From Xanthomonas sp. F10 (GTDB taxonomy: Bacteria; Pseudomonadota; Gammaproteobacteria; Xanthomonadales; Xanthomonadaceae), in the NCBI RefSeq assembly GCF_014206815.1, contig NZ_JACHNP010000002.1, positions 868,001 through 932,000 on the forward strand: a stretch of DNA of 64,000 nt, in the 5' to 3' direction. The notes beneath the pieces are model-generated. The model did not search any database. It had not been told where the DNA came from and worked only from the letters and a program-made list of their open reading frames with translations. Positions within the stretch are counted from its first letter, which is position 1. Each line of letters starts with the position of its first letter. The translations under genes and the position numbers were made by a program. Positions 1 to 9,578 of the stretch are shown here, piece by piece.

Positions 1-1921
1 GTGCGTAGGCGGCCGGTTCAAGCGACACGCTGAGTGGCGCGGTCCCAGGATTGCGCAACAGCAGGCACAGCGCCTGCGCATCGTCCGGGTCCTGGATGAT
101 GTCGGCCTGCAGCAGCGGAGCGCTCAGGTCACCGCGGTAGTGGCGGTGGAAGCCGTTGGGGCCGAGCAGCCACAGATCGTAGTCGCCGTCGTAGGTGGTC
201 CAGGTGCCGTCCAGGGGCGCACCGGCGCCGACGGTGTAGCGGCGCGGGATCGCGGCCAGGTCGTAGCGGTCGTAGACGTGCAGCACCGCCGCCGCCCCGC
301 TGTTGGCCATGTGCAGTCGCACCTCGCCGCGCTCGCGTTCGTACTGCAACTGCACCGTCGCCCGATACGGCAGGGCACGCGCGCGGCGCACGCCGAACGC
401 CTGGTGCGGCGCCTGCACCTGCGCTGGCAGCGGCGGCAGTGCGTGCTCGTGCAATGCGGCGGCACGCGCTGCCGCCGCGCGCACGTCGGGCAGGTCGGCG
501 ACGAAGGGGCGGGTATCGGCCTGGCGGAAATCGAAGGCGTCGAGCAGATCGCCGCAGACCGCGCGGCGCCACGCGCTCACACCGCTGGCGGCGACGCCGA
601 AGCGGCGTTCCAGCAGACGCAGCACCGAGGTGTGGTCGTAGACCTGCGAATCGACCCAGCCGCCGCGGCTCCACGGCGAGATCACGTACAGCGGCACGCG
701 CGGGCCGAGGCCGTAGGGACGCCCGCGCAGTTCCGGCGGGTCGGCCTTGGCGTCGCCCGGCGCCGGGTGCAGGTGGTATTCGCCGTCGGTGTCGACGCTG
801 GAAGCGCCGGCCCGGCCGCCGGCCGCCGACGGGTCCGGCGAAGGCGGCGCCGGCGGCGGCACGTGGTCGAAGAAGCCGTCGTTCTCGTCGAACATCAGCA
901 GCAGGGCGGTGCGCGCCCACACCTTGGGGTCGGCGGTCAGCGCGTCGAGCACGCGCGCGGTGTAGGCCGCGCCCTGCGCCGGGCTGGACGGATCGGGATG
1001 CTCGCTGCCGGCGGCGTCGGCGATGATGAAGCTCACCGACGGCAGCCGCGCCGCCAATACATCTTCGCGCAACTGGGCCAGGCTGCGGCTGGAGACGCCG
1101 CGTGCGCGCAACTGCGGGTCGTGCCCGGGCGCACCGCGCCAGGCCGCGCGGAACGGCGCGAAGCCAGCCAGCGGGTTGTCGGTGAAGTTGTCGGCCATGT
1201 CCTGGTAGATCTGCCAGGACACGCCGGCCTGCTGCAGTGCCTCGACATAGCTGGGCCAGCGGTAGTCGTCCGGGTCGCCGCCGAGTTCCGGGAAGTTGTC
1301 GTGCGAGTTGGCGATGACCGGGCCGCCGGCGCGGGCGTGCGGATCGTTCTGCCCGGTCCACAGGAACACGCGGTTCGGATTGGTGCCGGCCTGGATCGCG
1401 CAGTGGTAGGCATCGCACACGGTGAACGCCTCGGCCAGGGCGAACTGGAACGGCAGGTCGTCGCGTTCGTAATAGGCCAGCGCGTGGTCGCGCTTGGCCG
1501 CCGGCCACTGGCCCATGCGGCCGTGGTCCCAGGCCTGCTGCGCGTTCGGCCAGGTGTGCGGCGTGCCTTGCACGCGCATGGTGGCGAAATTGTGCGCGGT
1601 GCGCAGCGGGAACGGCGCCAACTGGCGGCTGCCGTCGGCGCTGGGCTGCAGCCAGACCGTGCGCGGGGCGATGCCGGGCAGCGGCGGTGCCGGGATCGGG
1701 AAGCGGTCGCCGAAGCCGCGCACGCCGGCCAGGCTGCCGAAGTAATGGTCGAAGGCGCGGTTCTCCTGCATCAGGATCACCACGTGCTGCAGGTCGTCGA
1801 GGGTGCCGCTGCGCACGTCCGGGGCGATCGCCGCGGCGCGGGCGATGCTCGGCGGCAGCAGGGCGGCGGCGCTGGCGGTGAGGCCGGCGCGGAGCAGCCG
1901 GCGGCGGGTCTGGTCGGTCAT
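1..1921 (-). CDS. plcN: Phosphocholine-specific phospholipase C, C-terminus cut by window edge
   Basis: Secreted enzyme that hydrolyses phosphatidylcholine-type lipids to diacylglycerol and phosphocholine. The product starts MTDQTRRRLLRAG, a twin-arginine (Tat) signal, so export in folded form is expected. The phosphoesterase core shows QENRAFDHYFGSLAG near residue 50 and LLMFDENDGFFDHVPPP near residue 345, both typical of the acid phosphatase/phospholipase C family of Pseudomonas PlcN/PlcH. A C-terminal accessory region follows (YERERGEVRLHMANSG, then a repeat of the same fold). The frame stays open to base 1 after 640 codons; family members are about 690-720 residues, so only the last tens of residues are missing. 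It lies 70 bp downstream of a TonB-dependent receptor on the same strand; joint nutrient scavenging, perhaps of phosphate or choline, is inference. Confidence 0.9.
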   Translation of the reverse strand, partial: MTDQTRRRLLRAGLTASAAALLPPSIARAAAIAPDVRSGTLDDLQHVVILMQENRAFDHYFGSLAGVRGFGDRFPIPAPPLPGIAPRTVWLQPSADGSRQLAPFPLRTAHNFATMRVQGTPHTWPNAQQAWDHGRMGQWPAAKRDHALAYYERDDLPFQFALAEAFTVCDAYHCAIQAGTNPNRVFLWTGQNDPHARAGGPVIANSHDNFPELGGDPDDYRWPSYVEALQQAGVSWQIYQDMADNFTDNPLAGFAPFRAAWRGAPGHDPQLRARGVSSRSLAQLREDVLAARLPSVSFIIADAAGSEHPDPSSPAQGAAYTARVLDALTADPKVWARTALLLMFDENDGFFDHVPPPAPPSPDPSAAGGRAGASSVDTDGEYHLHPAPGDAKADPPELRGRPYGLGPRVPLYVISPWSRGGWVDSQVYDHTSVLRLLERRFGVAASGVSAWRRAVCGDLLDAFDFRQADTRPFVADLPDVRAAAARAAALHEHALPPLPAQVQAPHQAFGVRRARALPYRATVQLQYERERGEVRLHMANSGAAAVLHVYDRYDLAAIPRRYTVGAGAPLDGTWTTYDGDYDLWLLGPNGFHRHYRGDLSAPLLQADIIQDPDDAQALCLLLRNPGTAPLSVSLEPAAYA

Positions 1922-1991
1922 GCTGGTCCGGGAAAGCGCAATGCGGCGGCGGCCGGGAGCGGCCGCCGCCGCGAGACTGCCACGGCGCCGG

Positions 1992-4388
1992 TTACAGGTC
2001 GACCATGAAGGTCAGGCCGACGGTGCGCGGCGGCGCGATGAAGGCGCTGTCGCTGCCGTCCACGCCGTTGAGGTAGCGCTTGTCGGTGAGGTTGCTGATC
2101 ACCAGGTCCAGCCTGGCCTGCTGCAACTGCGGCGACAGCCCGCCCAGGGCGATGCCGAGATTGGCGTCGAAGGTGGTCACCGCATCCAGCGCCGCGCTGT
2201 TGGCCGCATCCAGGTAGCGCCGACCGAGGTAGCGGCCGGACAGGCCGCCGTGCCAGCGCTGACCCTGCCAGTCGGCCGACAGCACCAGGGTCTGGCGCGG
2301 CTGGCCGATCACCTGCGAGCCCGGGGCGATCTCCAGCGCCTGGTCGCGCGCGGCGTTGCCGCTGCCCAGGTAGGTCGCCTTGTTGTAGGTGTAGGCCCCG
2401 TTGAGCCGCCAGCCGTTGTCCCAGGCGTAGCCCAGCGCCAGCTCCACGCCGCGTGCGTGCACGCCGCCGAAGTTCTCGTAGACGCCGTCGGTCTCGCCCA
2501 GGTAGTCGATGCCGGTGACGAAGTTGGCCGGCACGTAGACGATGCGGTTGTCGAAGCGGATGTCGTACAGGGTGATGCTGCCGGTCAGCGGCCAGCGGCT
2601 CATGCGCAGGCCCACCTCGATGTTGTCGGCGGTTTCCGGCTTGACCTTGCTCAGCACCAGCGGGTCGGTCTCGCCGAGCACGCCGGAGGGGATCGCGGCG
2701 AAGTTCTGCGAGAAACCGGCAAAGGCTTCCACGCCCTTGAGTGGCGTGGTCCAGGTCAGGCCGGCGGAGAACAGCGGATCGGAGTGCGAATCCGATTCGA
2801 TGTGCGCCGCGTCGCCGATGCGGCGGTCGCGGGTCTGGTCGACGAAGAACTGCTTGACGCCCACGCGCCAGGCGAAGTCGCCGTAGCGCATCACGTCCTC
2901 GGCGTAGTACATCTGCTCGTCGGTGCGGTAGTCGTCCTTGAACTGCACCCAGTACGGCACGTGGTCGAAGGCGATGTTGGTGCCGACGTCGAGCAGGCGG
3001 TGCCAGTCGCGGGTGACGCTGCGGTCGTAGCGTTCCAGCCACAGGCCGCCGCGCACGGTGTTGTGCAGTCCACCAAAGTCCTGCGCCCATTCCACGTCGG
3101 CGGTGACGCCGCCGCGCTGGTTGTCGTAGTGGCTGTGGCGGTAGGACTGCACCGGCAGCGAGCCGGCCGGGTAGCAGGCCGGGTTGGACTCGGCCGGCAG
3201 GGTCGCGGTGTCGGCGCAGCCGGGCAGCATGCTCGCGGCCGCGCCGCTCGGGGTGACGAAGTAGAGCTTGCCCAGCGCGCTGCCGCCGTACACGGTATGG
3301 CCGCCGGTGTATTCGGACTCGGGCTGGCCCGCGCCGTCGTTGGTGACGTCGACCAGGTACGGCGGAATCCAGTCGCCACGGCCCCTCATGCGGTGCGCGT
3401 AGCCGGTCAGCGTGGCCTTGAAGCCGTTGCCGCCGTCGAACAGGCCGCGCAGGTAGCCGAAGCTGTTCTTGCGCAGCGCGCGCGAGCCGGAGCGGTAGTT
3501 CTGGTCGTAGTAGGGGATGCCGGTGAGCTTGCCGGTGAGCAGGTCGTGGTCCGGATCGGTGGCGAACTGCGCCGGGGTGACGCTGCTGTATTCGGATTCG
3601 TTGGCATCGTCGTAGGACAGGTAGCCGCTGAGCGTCCATGCGCCGAGGTCGCTGACGAACTTGCCGGCCAGGTGGTCGCGGGTGGTGTGGCCGCTGCCGT
3701 CGATCCAGTCGTCGTTGCTGGCATGCGAACCGCTGACCCAGGCGCGGGTGCCGCCGAGGTCGCCGCTGTCGTAGCGCGCGTAGTACTTGCGCGCCTGGTT
3801 GTCGCCGATGCCGAAGGCCATGCGCACGCGCTGTTGGTCCAGCGGTTCGCTGGTGAGGAAGTTGAGGGTGCCGCCCAGCGCTTCGTTGGAGCGCGAGGCG
3901 ATGTCGGCGGTGCCCTGGCTGACCTCCACCGTCTCCAGGTCCAGCGTGTCGATGAAGCGGTTGGCCTTGGAGCCGCCACCGTAGGCCGAGCCGCCGTTGG
4001 GCACGCCGTCGATGGTGGTGCCGATCTGCTGGTCGTCGCGGTTGGTGACGAAGCCGCGCATGCTGATCTGGGTGCCCCAGTCGGAGGAGCCGAACGCATC
4101 GGCCTCGGTGGCGATCACGCCGGGCAGTTCGTTGAGCGCGTCGTTGACGCTGCTCATCGCGAACTGGCGGTCCAGCGCCTCCTTGCTGACGTTGATCTTG
4201 GCGTAGGTGGTGGCCTGGCCGAGCACCTGCACCTGGTCCAGGGTCGAGACCCGGTCGCTGCTGTCGGCAGGCGCGGCGGGCTCCGCTGCGCCGGTGGTCT
4301 CGGCGGCGTGGGCGGAGGCGATGCTGGCGGCCAGCGCCAGGGCCAGCAGGGTTGGGGCGGGGGTGCGGAAATACGCCGAAACGGTCAT
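1992..4388 (-). CDS. TonB-dependent outer membrane receptor
   Basis: 798-residue outer-membrane transporter driven by TonB-ExbBD. A signal peptide (hydrophobic stretch ending ASAHAAE) is followed by a plug domain with SVNDALNELPGV near residue 80 and the characteristic SMRGF motif near residue 110. The remaining sequence alternates beta-barrel strands rich in aromatic residues and ends in TFMVDL, a terminal beta strand suited to BAM insertion. The C-terminal third resembles the Fe-transport group (YENFGGVHARGVELALGY). The gene precedes plcN on the same strand. The substrate cannot be read from the sequence; the neighbour suggests a phospholipid breakdown product or phosphate-linked ligand, but a siderophore is equally possible. 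The start is the only ATG in front of a good signal peptide. Confidence 0.9.
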   Translation of the reverse strand: MTVSAYFRTPAPTLLALALAASIASAHAAETTGAAEPAAPADSSDRVSTLDQVQVLGQATTYAKINVSKEALDRQFAMSSVNDALNELPGVIATEADAFGSSDWGTQISMRGFVTNRDDQQIGTTIDGVPNGGSAYGGGSKANRFIDTLDLETVEVSQGTADIASRSNEALGGTLNFLTSEPLDQQRVRMAFGIGDNQARKYYARYDSGDLGGTRAWVSGSHASNDDWIDGSGHTTRDHLAGKFVSDLGAWTLSGYLSYDDANESEYSSVTPAQFATDPDHDLLTGKLTGIPYYDQNYRSGSRALRKNSFGYLRGLFDGGNGFKATLTGYAHRMRGRGDWIPPYLVDVTNDGAGQPESEYTGGHTVYGGSALGKLYFVTPSGAAASMLPGCADTATLPAESNPACYPAGSLPVQSYRHSHYDNQRGGVTADVEWAQDFGGLHNTVRGGLWLERYDRSVTRDWHRLLDVGTNIAFDHVPYWVQFKDDYRTDEQMYYAEDVMRYGDFAWRVGVKQFFVDQTRDRRIGDAAHIESDSHSDPLFSAGLTWTTPLKGVEAFAGFSQNFAAIPSGVLGETDPLVLSKVKPETADNIEVGLRMSRWPLTGSITLYDIRFDNRIVYVPANFVTGIDYLGETDGVYENFGGVHARGVELALGYAWDNGWRLNGAYTYNKATYLGSGNAARDQALEIAPGSQVIGQPRQTLVLSADWQGQRWHGGLSGRYLGRRYLDAANSAALDAVTTFDANLGIALGGLSPQLQQARLDLVISNLTDKRYLNGVDGSDSAFIAPPRTVGLTFMVDL

Positions 4389-4820
4389 CGGTTGCGTGGC
4401 TTGCGTGAGGGGCGCTCATGGTCCGATCGAGCGGTTTCGTGCATATGACCGGGATCTTGCGAATCCATGCATCATGCGCAAATCGGCATGAATCGAGGCG
4501 GGGCGATGTCGCCCGCTACGCGCAGCGGCAACGGAGGGACGGCGGTCGAGGCGGAACCGTTGCGTTCGCGCGGCTGCCCGGGAGGGCGTTCGCGTGCGCG
4601 GCGTGTGCGCCGGACGCGTTCGTGTCGGGCACGGATGCCTGGATGCGATGCGGATTCGCCGCAGGCAGGCAGTGCCCCGCGTGGACGCGCCGCTGCACGC
4701 AGACGCTGCACTGGGCCCGCGACCGCAGCCGGCGCTTCGCCGTGATGGCGCACAACACGGGCGAACCGGCATCATCGCCGCTGCCGCCGCCGGCGGGCCC
4801 GCGATGGAACCTCCTGCCCG
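4389..4820. other. Intergenic region between divergent genes, no gene seen
   Basis: 432 bp separating the minus-strand TonB-dependent receptor and the plus-strand antiporter, so promoters in both directions should lie here. Part of it near 4435-4500 is noticeably less GC-rich than its surroundings, which would fit the receptor promoter. I see no convincing coding frame; short open frames here have shadow-like arginine-rich composition. Confidence 0.5.
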
Positions 4821-6104
4821 ATGAGCCACGAACTGATCTACCTGCTGCTGATCTTCGCCCTGCTGGTGATCCCGCGCGCGTTGCAGCGCTTCAAGATGCC
4901 GGCGCCGCTGACCTGTCTGCTGTTCGGCATCATCGCGATGCTGGCGATGGGACCGCGCGCGCACGACCCGGTGGTGACCCTGCTGGCCACGCTCGGCATC
5001 TCGTCGCTGTTCCTGTTCGCCGGCCTGGAAGTGGACCCGAAGGCGCTGCGCCGCGGCTTGTGGCCGCTGCTGCTGCACCTGGTGGTGCGCGGCGGCACCC
5101 TGTTCGGCGTCGGCTGGCTGGCCTGGCGCTACGCCGCGCTGCCGTGGCAGGCGGCCGGGTTGCTGGCGCTGGCCCTGCTGACCCCGTCCACCGGTTTCAT
5201 CATCGAGTCGCTGGGGCGGCTGGGGCTGGACGAGGAAGAACGCTTCTGGGTCACCAGCAAGGCCATCGCCGGCGAGCTGCTGGCGCTGGCGGCGCTGTTC
5301 GTGATCCTGCAGGCCGGCGATCCCTGGCAGATGGGCCTGTCCAGCCTGGCGCTGGTGGCGATGCTGGTCGGCCTGCCGCTGCTGTTCGTGGCCCTGGGGC
5401 GCTGGGTGGCGCCGCAGGCACCGGGCTCGGAATTCTCGCTGCTGGTGATGGTCGGCCTGATCGCCGCCTACATCACCTATTCGCTGGGCGTGTACTACCT
5501 GGTCGGTGCGTTCATCGCCGGGCTGGTGGCGCGGCTGCTGCGCCAGCGCATGCCGCTGCTGGCCTCCGACGAGAACCTGCAGGCGGTGCGCCTGTTCGCC
5601 TCGTTCTTCGTGCCGTTCTACTTCTTCAATGCCGGCACCAAGGTGCCGAGCGGGGCGCTGAGCCTGCAGGCGCTGGGCCTGGGCCTGGCCATGACCGCCT
5701 GCGTGCTGCCGCTGCGCATCGGCATTCTGTGGCTGCAGCGGCGGGTGCTGTTCGGCGAAGGCGCGCGCAGCAGCCTGCGGGTGTCCCTGGCGCTGTCGCC
5801 GACGCTGATCTTCACCCTGGTGCTGGCCGGGATCCTGCGCGACCGCTTCGCCATCGCCGACGCCCTGTTCGGCGCCTTGCTGCTGTACGCGGCCCTGACC
5901 ACGCTGCTGCCGGCGCTGTTGCTGCGCATGCCGTTCGACGTCAGCCCGCTGGAAGGGGCGCCGGCCGCGCCGGCGGATCCCGCGTCGGCGCAGGCACCGG
6001 CGGCGCCGGACGCGCCGGTCGCCGAGGCGCCGGTAGCGGAGGCGCCAACGCCGCCCGTGGGCGCGGCGGAGACGCTGCCGCGGCCCCAGCCCGGGCCGGC
6101 ATGA
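4821..6104 (+). CDS. Cation/proton antiporter of the CPA2 (Kef-like) family
   Basis: 427-residue inner-membrane protein predicted to exchange a monovalent cation (Na+ or K+) for protons. About 12 hydrophobic segments are visible, starting with IYLLLIFALLVIPRAL. Family-type motifs are FLFAGLEVDPKALR near residue 70, LTPSTGFIIESLG near residue 130 and YLVGAFIAGLVARLL near residue 230. There is no C-terminal TrkA-N regulatory domain: the protein ends in a 60-residue Ala/Pro/Glu-rich, probably disordered cytoplasmic tail. The transported ion is not readable. It is a single gene, with a 70-bp gap before the fmdB-like gene. Confidence 0.8.
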   Translation: MSHELIYLLLIFALLVIPRALQRFKMPAPLTCLLFGIIAMLAMGPRAHDPVVTLLATLGISSLFLFAGLEVDPKALRRGLWPLLLHLVVRGGTLFGVGWLAWRYAALPWQAAGLLALALLTPSTGFIIESLGRLGLDEEERFWVTSKAIAGELLALAALFVILQAGDPWQMGLSSLALVAMLVGLPLLFVALGRWVAPQAPGSEFSLLVMVGLIAAYITYSLGVYYLVGAFIAGLVARLLRQRMPLLASDENLQAVRLFASFFVPFYFFNAGTKVPSGALSLQALGLGLAMTACVLPLRIGILWLQRRVLFGEGARSSLRVSLALSPTLIFTLVLAGILRDRFAIADALFGALLLYAALTTLLPALLLRMPFDVSPLEGAPAAPADPASAQAPAAPDAPVAEAPVAEAPTPPVGAAETLPRPQPGPA

Positions 6105-6175
6105 GCGAGAGCGCTTGAAAGCCGGCGTGCGGCCCCCATACTGGCCGCCTCCGTTGCTCTCGCGTTTTTGCCGCC

Positions 6176-6514
6176 ATGCCGATCTACGCTTTCCAATGTG
6201 CCGCATGCGGTCACAGCTTCGACCGCCTGCAGAAACTGTCCGATCCGGATCCTGAGACCTGTCCGTCCTGCGCCGCCCCGGCGGTCAAGCGCCAGCTCAC
6301 TGCACCGGCGTTCCGCCTGTCCGGCAGCGGCTGGTACGAGACAGACTTCAAGAAGGACGGCGACAAGAAGCGCAACCTCGCCGAGTCGGGCAGCACGGGC
6401 GGCAGCAGCGAGGCCAAGCCCGCGGCTGCAGCTGCGTCCGACGCCCCAGCCAAGCCGGCGGCTGCCGCCGCCCCGGCGCCGGCGCCCGCCGCGGCCAAGC
6501 CTGCGGCGACCTGA
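6176..6514 (+). CDS. FmdB-family zinc-ribbon protein
   Basis: 112-residue small protein of the FmdB family. The N-terminal 45 residues hold a zinc ribbon with two CxxC pairs: MPIYAFQCAACGHSFD and ETCPSCAAPAVKR. The middle part (FRLSGSGWYETDFKK) is the conserved family extension. The tail of about 45 residues is Ala/Pro-rich with repeated KPAAAAA-like blocks and looks disordered. The family is widespread in proteobacteria and often sits upstream of aspS, as here with one intervening gene. Its biochemical role is not established; the name derives from a formamidase regulator. Confidence 0.85.
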   Translation: MPIYAFQCAACGHSFDRLQKLSDPDPETCPSCAAPAVKRQLTAPAFRLSGSGWYETDFKKDGDKKRNLAESGSTGGSSEAKPAAAAASDAPAKPAAAAAPAPAPAAAKPAAT

Positions 6515-6529
6515 GCCCCACCTGGCCAA

Positions 6530-6546
6530 GCCGCGCCAGGCGCGGC
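6530..6546 (+). terminator. GC-rich hairpin after the zinc-ribbon gene
   Basis: A perfect 8-bp stem (GCCGCGCC, a central A, GGCGCGGC) starts 16 bp after the fmdB-family stop codon. There is no T-run, so termination is only a possibility. Confidence 0.3.
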
Positions 6547-6551
6547 TCCTC

Positions 6552-6574
6552 GTAGGAGCGGCTTCAGCCGCGAC
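6552..6574 (+). repeat. REP element, family A, single copy
   Basis: A copy of the 23-bp REP beginning GTAGGAGCGGCTTCAGCCGC and ending GAC. The core GCGGC-TTCA-GCCGC forms a hairpin, and the 5-prime GTAG is typical of GTAG REPs of Xanthomonadaceae. Downstream at 6588-6594 there is only a GGTCGCG fragment of a possible inverted partner. Confidence 0.85.
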
Positions 6575-6687
6575 CAGGCATCACCCGGTCGCGGTAATCC
6601 AAAAACGGTACGAGCTGCCCCTGGAAATCGACTTCTCACGCCGGCATCGGGCCGCCCGACATCGCGGGCGGCCCGCATTCGCCTTGC

Positions 6688-7638
6688 TCAGCGCGCGCCG
6701 AAGCGCGCCCGGCAGCCGCCGTTGACCCACACCGTATTGCCTTCGTAGCCCCAGCTGCGGCCTTCCGCGCAGGTGGTGCCCGACAGCTGTTCGATCAGCA
6801 CCGGGCGGCCCTGGCGGCGGTCCCAGGCGCAGGTGCGCAGGCGCTTGTCGTCGCTGCTGCAGGTCACCGTATAGCCGCTGTCCAGCGGCGGCCGGCCCGG
6901 TCCCCAGCCACCGCCGCCGCGGCCCTGGGCGAATTCGCCGCGGCAGCCGTCGTCGACCCACACTGCGCCATCGCGCGAGCCCCAGGTGCGGCCCTCGATG
7001 CAGCGGGTGTCCGACAGCTGGCGTACCAGCATGGCGTTGCGCCAGCCGGTCGGGCACACGCGCTGGCGCTGGTCCTGACTCTCGCAGCGCACGGTGCCGG
7101 CTACGCCACCACCACCGCCGCCGCCCCAGTTGCCGCCCCAATCGCCGCGACCTTCGACGAAGCGGCCGCGGCAGCCCTGGTCCACCCACACCACGCCCGG
7201 CGCCGAGCCCCAGGTGCGGCCCTCGATGCAGGGCGAGTCGGAGAGGGTGCCGACCAGGCGGGCGGGCCCACGGAACGGGGTCGCGCACTGTTGGCGGCGG
7301 CGATCGTTGCTGGAGCAGGCGACGGTGCGGCCGTCGAAGCCCGGTTCCTGCCGCCAGCCGCCGCCGCTGCCGCGCAGCGAAGTGGCGATGTCCTGCTGGA
7401 TGTTGCCGAAGCCCCAGCCGCGGTCGATCTGGTCCAGGTAGAACTCGAGCTGGTCGTCGGGGATCTGCCGGCCGCGCGACTGGTCGGCGTATTCGCGCTC
7501 GATCACCCGCACCCGGCCGGGGATCGATAGTTGCCGCAGGTCCTGCGGGGCGTAGGCGCGGGCGCTCTGGGCCGCGGCCGGGGCGCTGGCCAGGGCCAGC
7601 GCGGCGATCACCAGCCAGGTGCCAAGGGGCTTCAACAT
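6688..7638 (-). CDS. Secreted DUF3011 protein with three cysteine-rich repeats
   Basis: 316-residue exported protein of unknown function. A signal peptide (LVIAALALASAPAAAQ) precedes an N-terminal helical part. Three copies of a repeat of about 60-70 residues follow, each with the pattern VxCxSxDxR...C...LS...C.EGRxWG....VWVxxGCRxxF (residues about 105-170, 175-240 and 250-313). The repeats are separated by Gly-rich linkers such as GGNWGGGGGGG. Cysteine spacing suggests two disulphides per repeat. This is the DUF3011 layout, common in Xanthomonadaceae. The start ATG at 7638 is chosen because it opens the signal peptide; frame-open sequence further upstream overlaps the aspS leader. Transcribed divergently from aspS. 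Confidence 0.85.
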   Translation of the reverse strand: MLKPLGTWLVIAALALASAPAAAQSARAYAPQDLRQLSIPGRVRVIEREYADQSRGRQIPDDQLEFYLDQIDRGWGFGNIQQDIATSLRGSGGGWRQEPGFDGRTVACSSNDRRRQQCATPFRGPARLVGTLSDSPCIEGRTWGSAPGVVWVDQGCRGRFVEGRGDWGGNWGGGGGGGVAGTVRCESQDQRQRVCPTGWRNAMLVRQLSDTRCIEGRTWGSRDGAVWVDDGCRGEFAQGRGGGGWGPGRPPLDSGYTVTCSSDDKRLRTCAWDRRQGRPVLIEQLSGTTCAEGRSWGYEGNTVWVNGGCRARFGAR

Positions 7639-7795
7639 GGGTTCTCTCCTCCCCGTGAATGGTGCGCGGACTATAGCCGCAGGCCGACTTAAGCCAGGAT
7701 GAGTCATGCGCGATTTGCCCGGGCCGACGCGCCGCCGCAGAATACCGGGCTTGCCGGCGCCTTCTGCGCCGGCCGCCCCCTGTTTGGAGCTAGCG

Positions 7796-9547
7796 ATGCG
7801 TACCCACTTCTGCGGCCTGGTCGACGAGACCCTGATCGGCCAAACCGTCACCCTGGCCGGCTGGACCGACGTGGCCCGCAACCTCGGCGGCGTGTGCTTC
7901 ATCGACCTGCGCGACCACGAAGGTATCGTGCAGGTGATGGTGGAGCCGGAGAACGCGGAGGTGTTCAAGGTCGCCGCCAGTCTCGGTTACGAGGACGTGC
8001 TGCAGGTCGAGGGCGTGGTGCGCGCGCGGCATGCGGTCAACGACAAGCTGCGCAGCGGCAAGGTCGAGGTGATCGCCACCGCCATCACCGTGCTCAACAA
8101 GGCCGCGCCGCTGCCGTTCCACGCGCACGAGAACCCGGGCGAGGAAACCCGCCTGAAGTACCGGTACCTGGACCTGCGCCGCCCGGAGATGCAGCGCATG
8201 CAGCGCACCCGCATCAAGCTGGTGCAGGCGCTGCGCCGCTACCTGGACGAGCGCGGCTTCCAGGACATCGAGACCCCGATCCTGACCAAGGCCACCCCGG
8301 AAGGCGCGCGCGACTTCCTGGTGCCGGCGCGCATGCACCCGGGCGAGTTCTACGCGCTGCCGCAGTCGCCGCAGCTGTTCAAGCAGATCCTGATGGTGGC
8401 CGGCTTCGACCGCTACTACCAGATCGCGCGCTGCTTCCGCGACGAGGCGCTGCGTGCCGACCGCCAGCTCGAGTTCACCCAGCTCGACATGGAGTTCGCC
8501 TTCGTCCGCGAGCGCGACGTGCAGGACTTCGTCGAGGCGATGGTCCGCGCCATCTTCAAGGAAGTGGTCGACGTCGAACTGGATGCCGCATTCCCGCGCA
8601 TGACCTGGGCCGAGGCCATGCGCCGCTACGGCTCGGACAAGCCGGACCTGCGCATCGCGCTGGAGCTGACCGACGTGGCCGAGCTGGTCAAGGACAGCGA
8701 CTTCGCGGTGTTCAGCGCCGCGGCCGCCGATCCCGATGGCCGCGTCGCCGCGCTGCGCATTCCCGGCGGCGCCAGCCTCTCGCGCAAGCAGATCGACGAA
8801 TACGCCGCGCACGCCGCCAAGTACGGCGCCAAGGGCCTGGCCTACGTCAAGATCGCCGACAGCGGCGAGATCAGCTCGCCGATCCAGAAGTTCTTCGGCG
8901 AGGCCGCCTTCGCCGCGCTGCTCGCCCACGTCGGTGCCGGCAACGGCGACATCGTGTTCTTCGGCGCCGGCGCCTACGGCAAGGTCTCCGACTTCATGGG
9001 CGCGCTGCGCCTGAAGGCCGGCAAGGACTTCAACCTCATCGCCGACGGCTGGCGACCGCTGTGGGTCACCGATTTCCCGATGTTCGAGTGGGACGAGGAG
9101 GCGCAGCGCTACGTGGCCCTGCATCACCCGTTCACCGCGCCGGCGGTGGACGACATCGCCGAGTTGCGCACGCACGCCAAGACCGCGGTATCGCGCGGCT
9201 ACGACATGGTGCTCAACGGCAACGAGATTGGCGGCGGTTCGATCCGTATCCACCGTCCGGACATGCAGAGCGCGGTGTTCGAGCTGCTCGGCATCGGCGC
9301 CGAGGAAGCGCGCGCCAAGTTCGGCTTCCTGCTGGATGCGCTGAACTACGGCGCGCCGCCGCACGGCGGCATCGCCTTCGGCATCGACCGTATCGCCGCG
9401 CTGATGGCCGGTACCGAGTCGATCCGCGACGTGATCCCGTTCCCCAAGACCACCGGCGCGCAGGACCTGATGACCGACGCGCCGTCGCCGATCGCCGACG
9501 CGCAGCTGGCCGAAGTGCACGTGCAGGTGCGCCCGCAGGCGCAGTGA
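7796..9547 (+). CDS. aspS: Aspartate--tRNA ligase
   Basis: 583-residue class II aminoacyl-tRNA synthetase that charges tRNA-Asp. An N-terminal OB-fold anticodon-binding domain (residues 1-110) starts [16 protein letters not shown]. The catalytic domain carries class II motif 2 ([18 protein letters not shown] near residue 215), a GAD insertion typical of bacterial AspRS around residues 290-410, and motif 3 ([16 protein letters not shown]) near the C-terminus. Length matches bacterial AspRS (about 585-590). ATG at 7796 has GGAG seven bases upstream. The next gene, for an acidic protein, begins 31 bp after the stop, probably in one transcript. Confidence 0.98.
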   Translation: MRTHFCGLVDETLIGQTVTLAGWTDVARNLGGVCFIDLRDHEGIVQVMVEPENAEVFKVAASLGYEDVLQVEGVVRARHAVNDKLRSGKVEVIATAITVLNKAAPLPFHAHENPGEETRLKYRYLDLRRPEMQRMQRTRIKLVQALRRYLDERGFQDIETPILTKATPEGARDFLVPARMHPGEFYALPQSPQLFKQILMVAGFDRYYQIARCFRDEALRADRQLEFTQLDMEFAFVRERDVQDFVEAMVRAIFKEVVDVELDAAFPRMTWAEAMRRYGSDKPDLRIALELTDVAELVKDSDFAVFSAAAADPDGRVAALRIPGGASLSRKQIDEYAAHAAKYGAKGLAYVKIADSGEISSPIQKFFGEAAFAALLAHVGAGNGDIVFFGAGAYGKVSDFMGALRLKAGKDFNLIADGWRPLWVTDFPMFEWDEEAQRYVALHHPFTAPAVDDIAELRTHAKTAVSRGYDMVLNGNEIGGGSIRIHRPDMQSAVFELLGIGAEEARAKFGFLLDALNYGAPPHGGIAFGIDRIAALMAGTESIRDVIPFPKTTGAQDLMTDAPSPIADAQLAEVHVQVRPQAQ

Positions 9548-9578
9548 TCCCGTTCTCCCAACCGTAGCAGGCCGACAC

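Noticed and set aside
1803-4448. 881-codon open frame on the plus strand across the TonB-dependent receptor
   Set aside because: It lies antisense to a clear receptor gene; composition is the Ala/Gly/Arg/His-rich type produced by high-GC codon third positions, with no domain.
4389-4500. Pho box in front of the TonB-dependent receptor next to plcN
   Set aside because: Only a single GTCAT-like half match is visible; the second CTGTCAT-type half-site at 11-bp spacing is absent.
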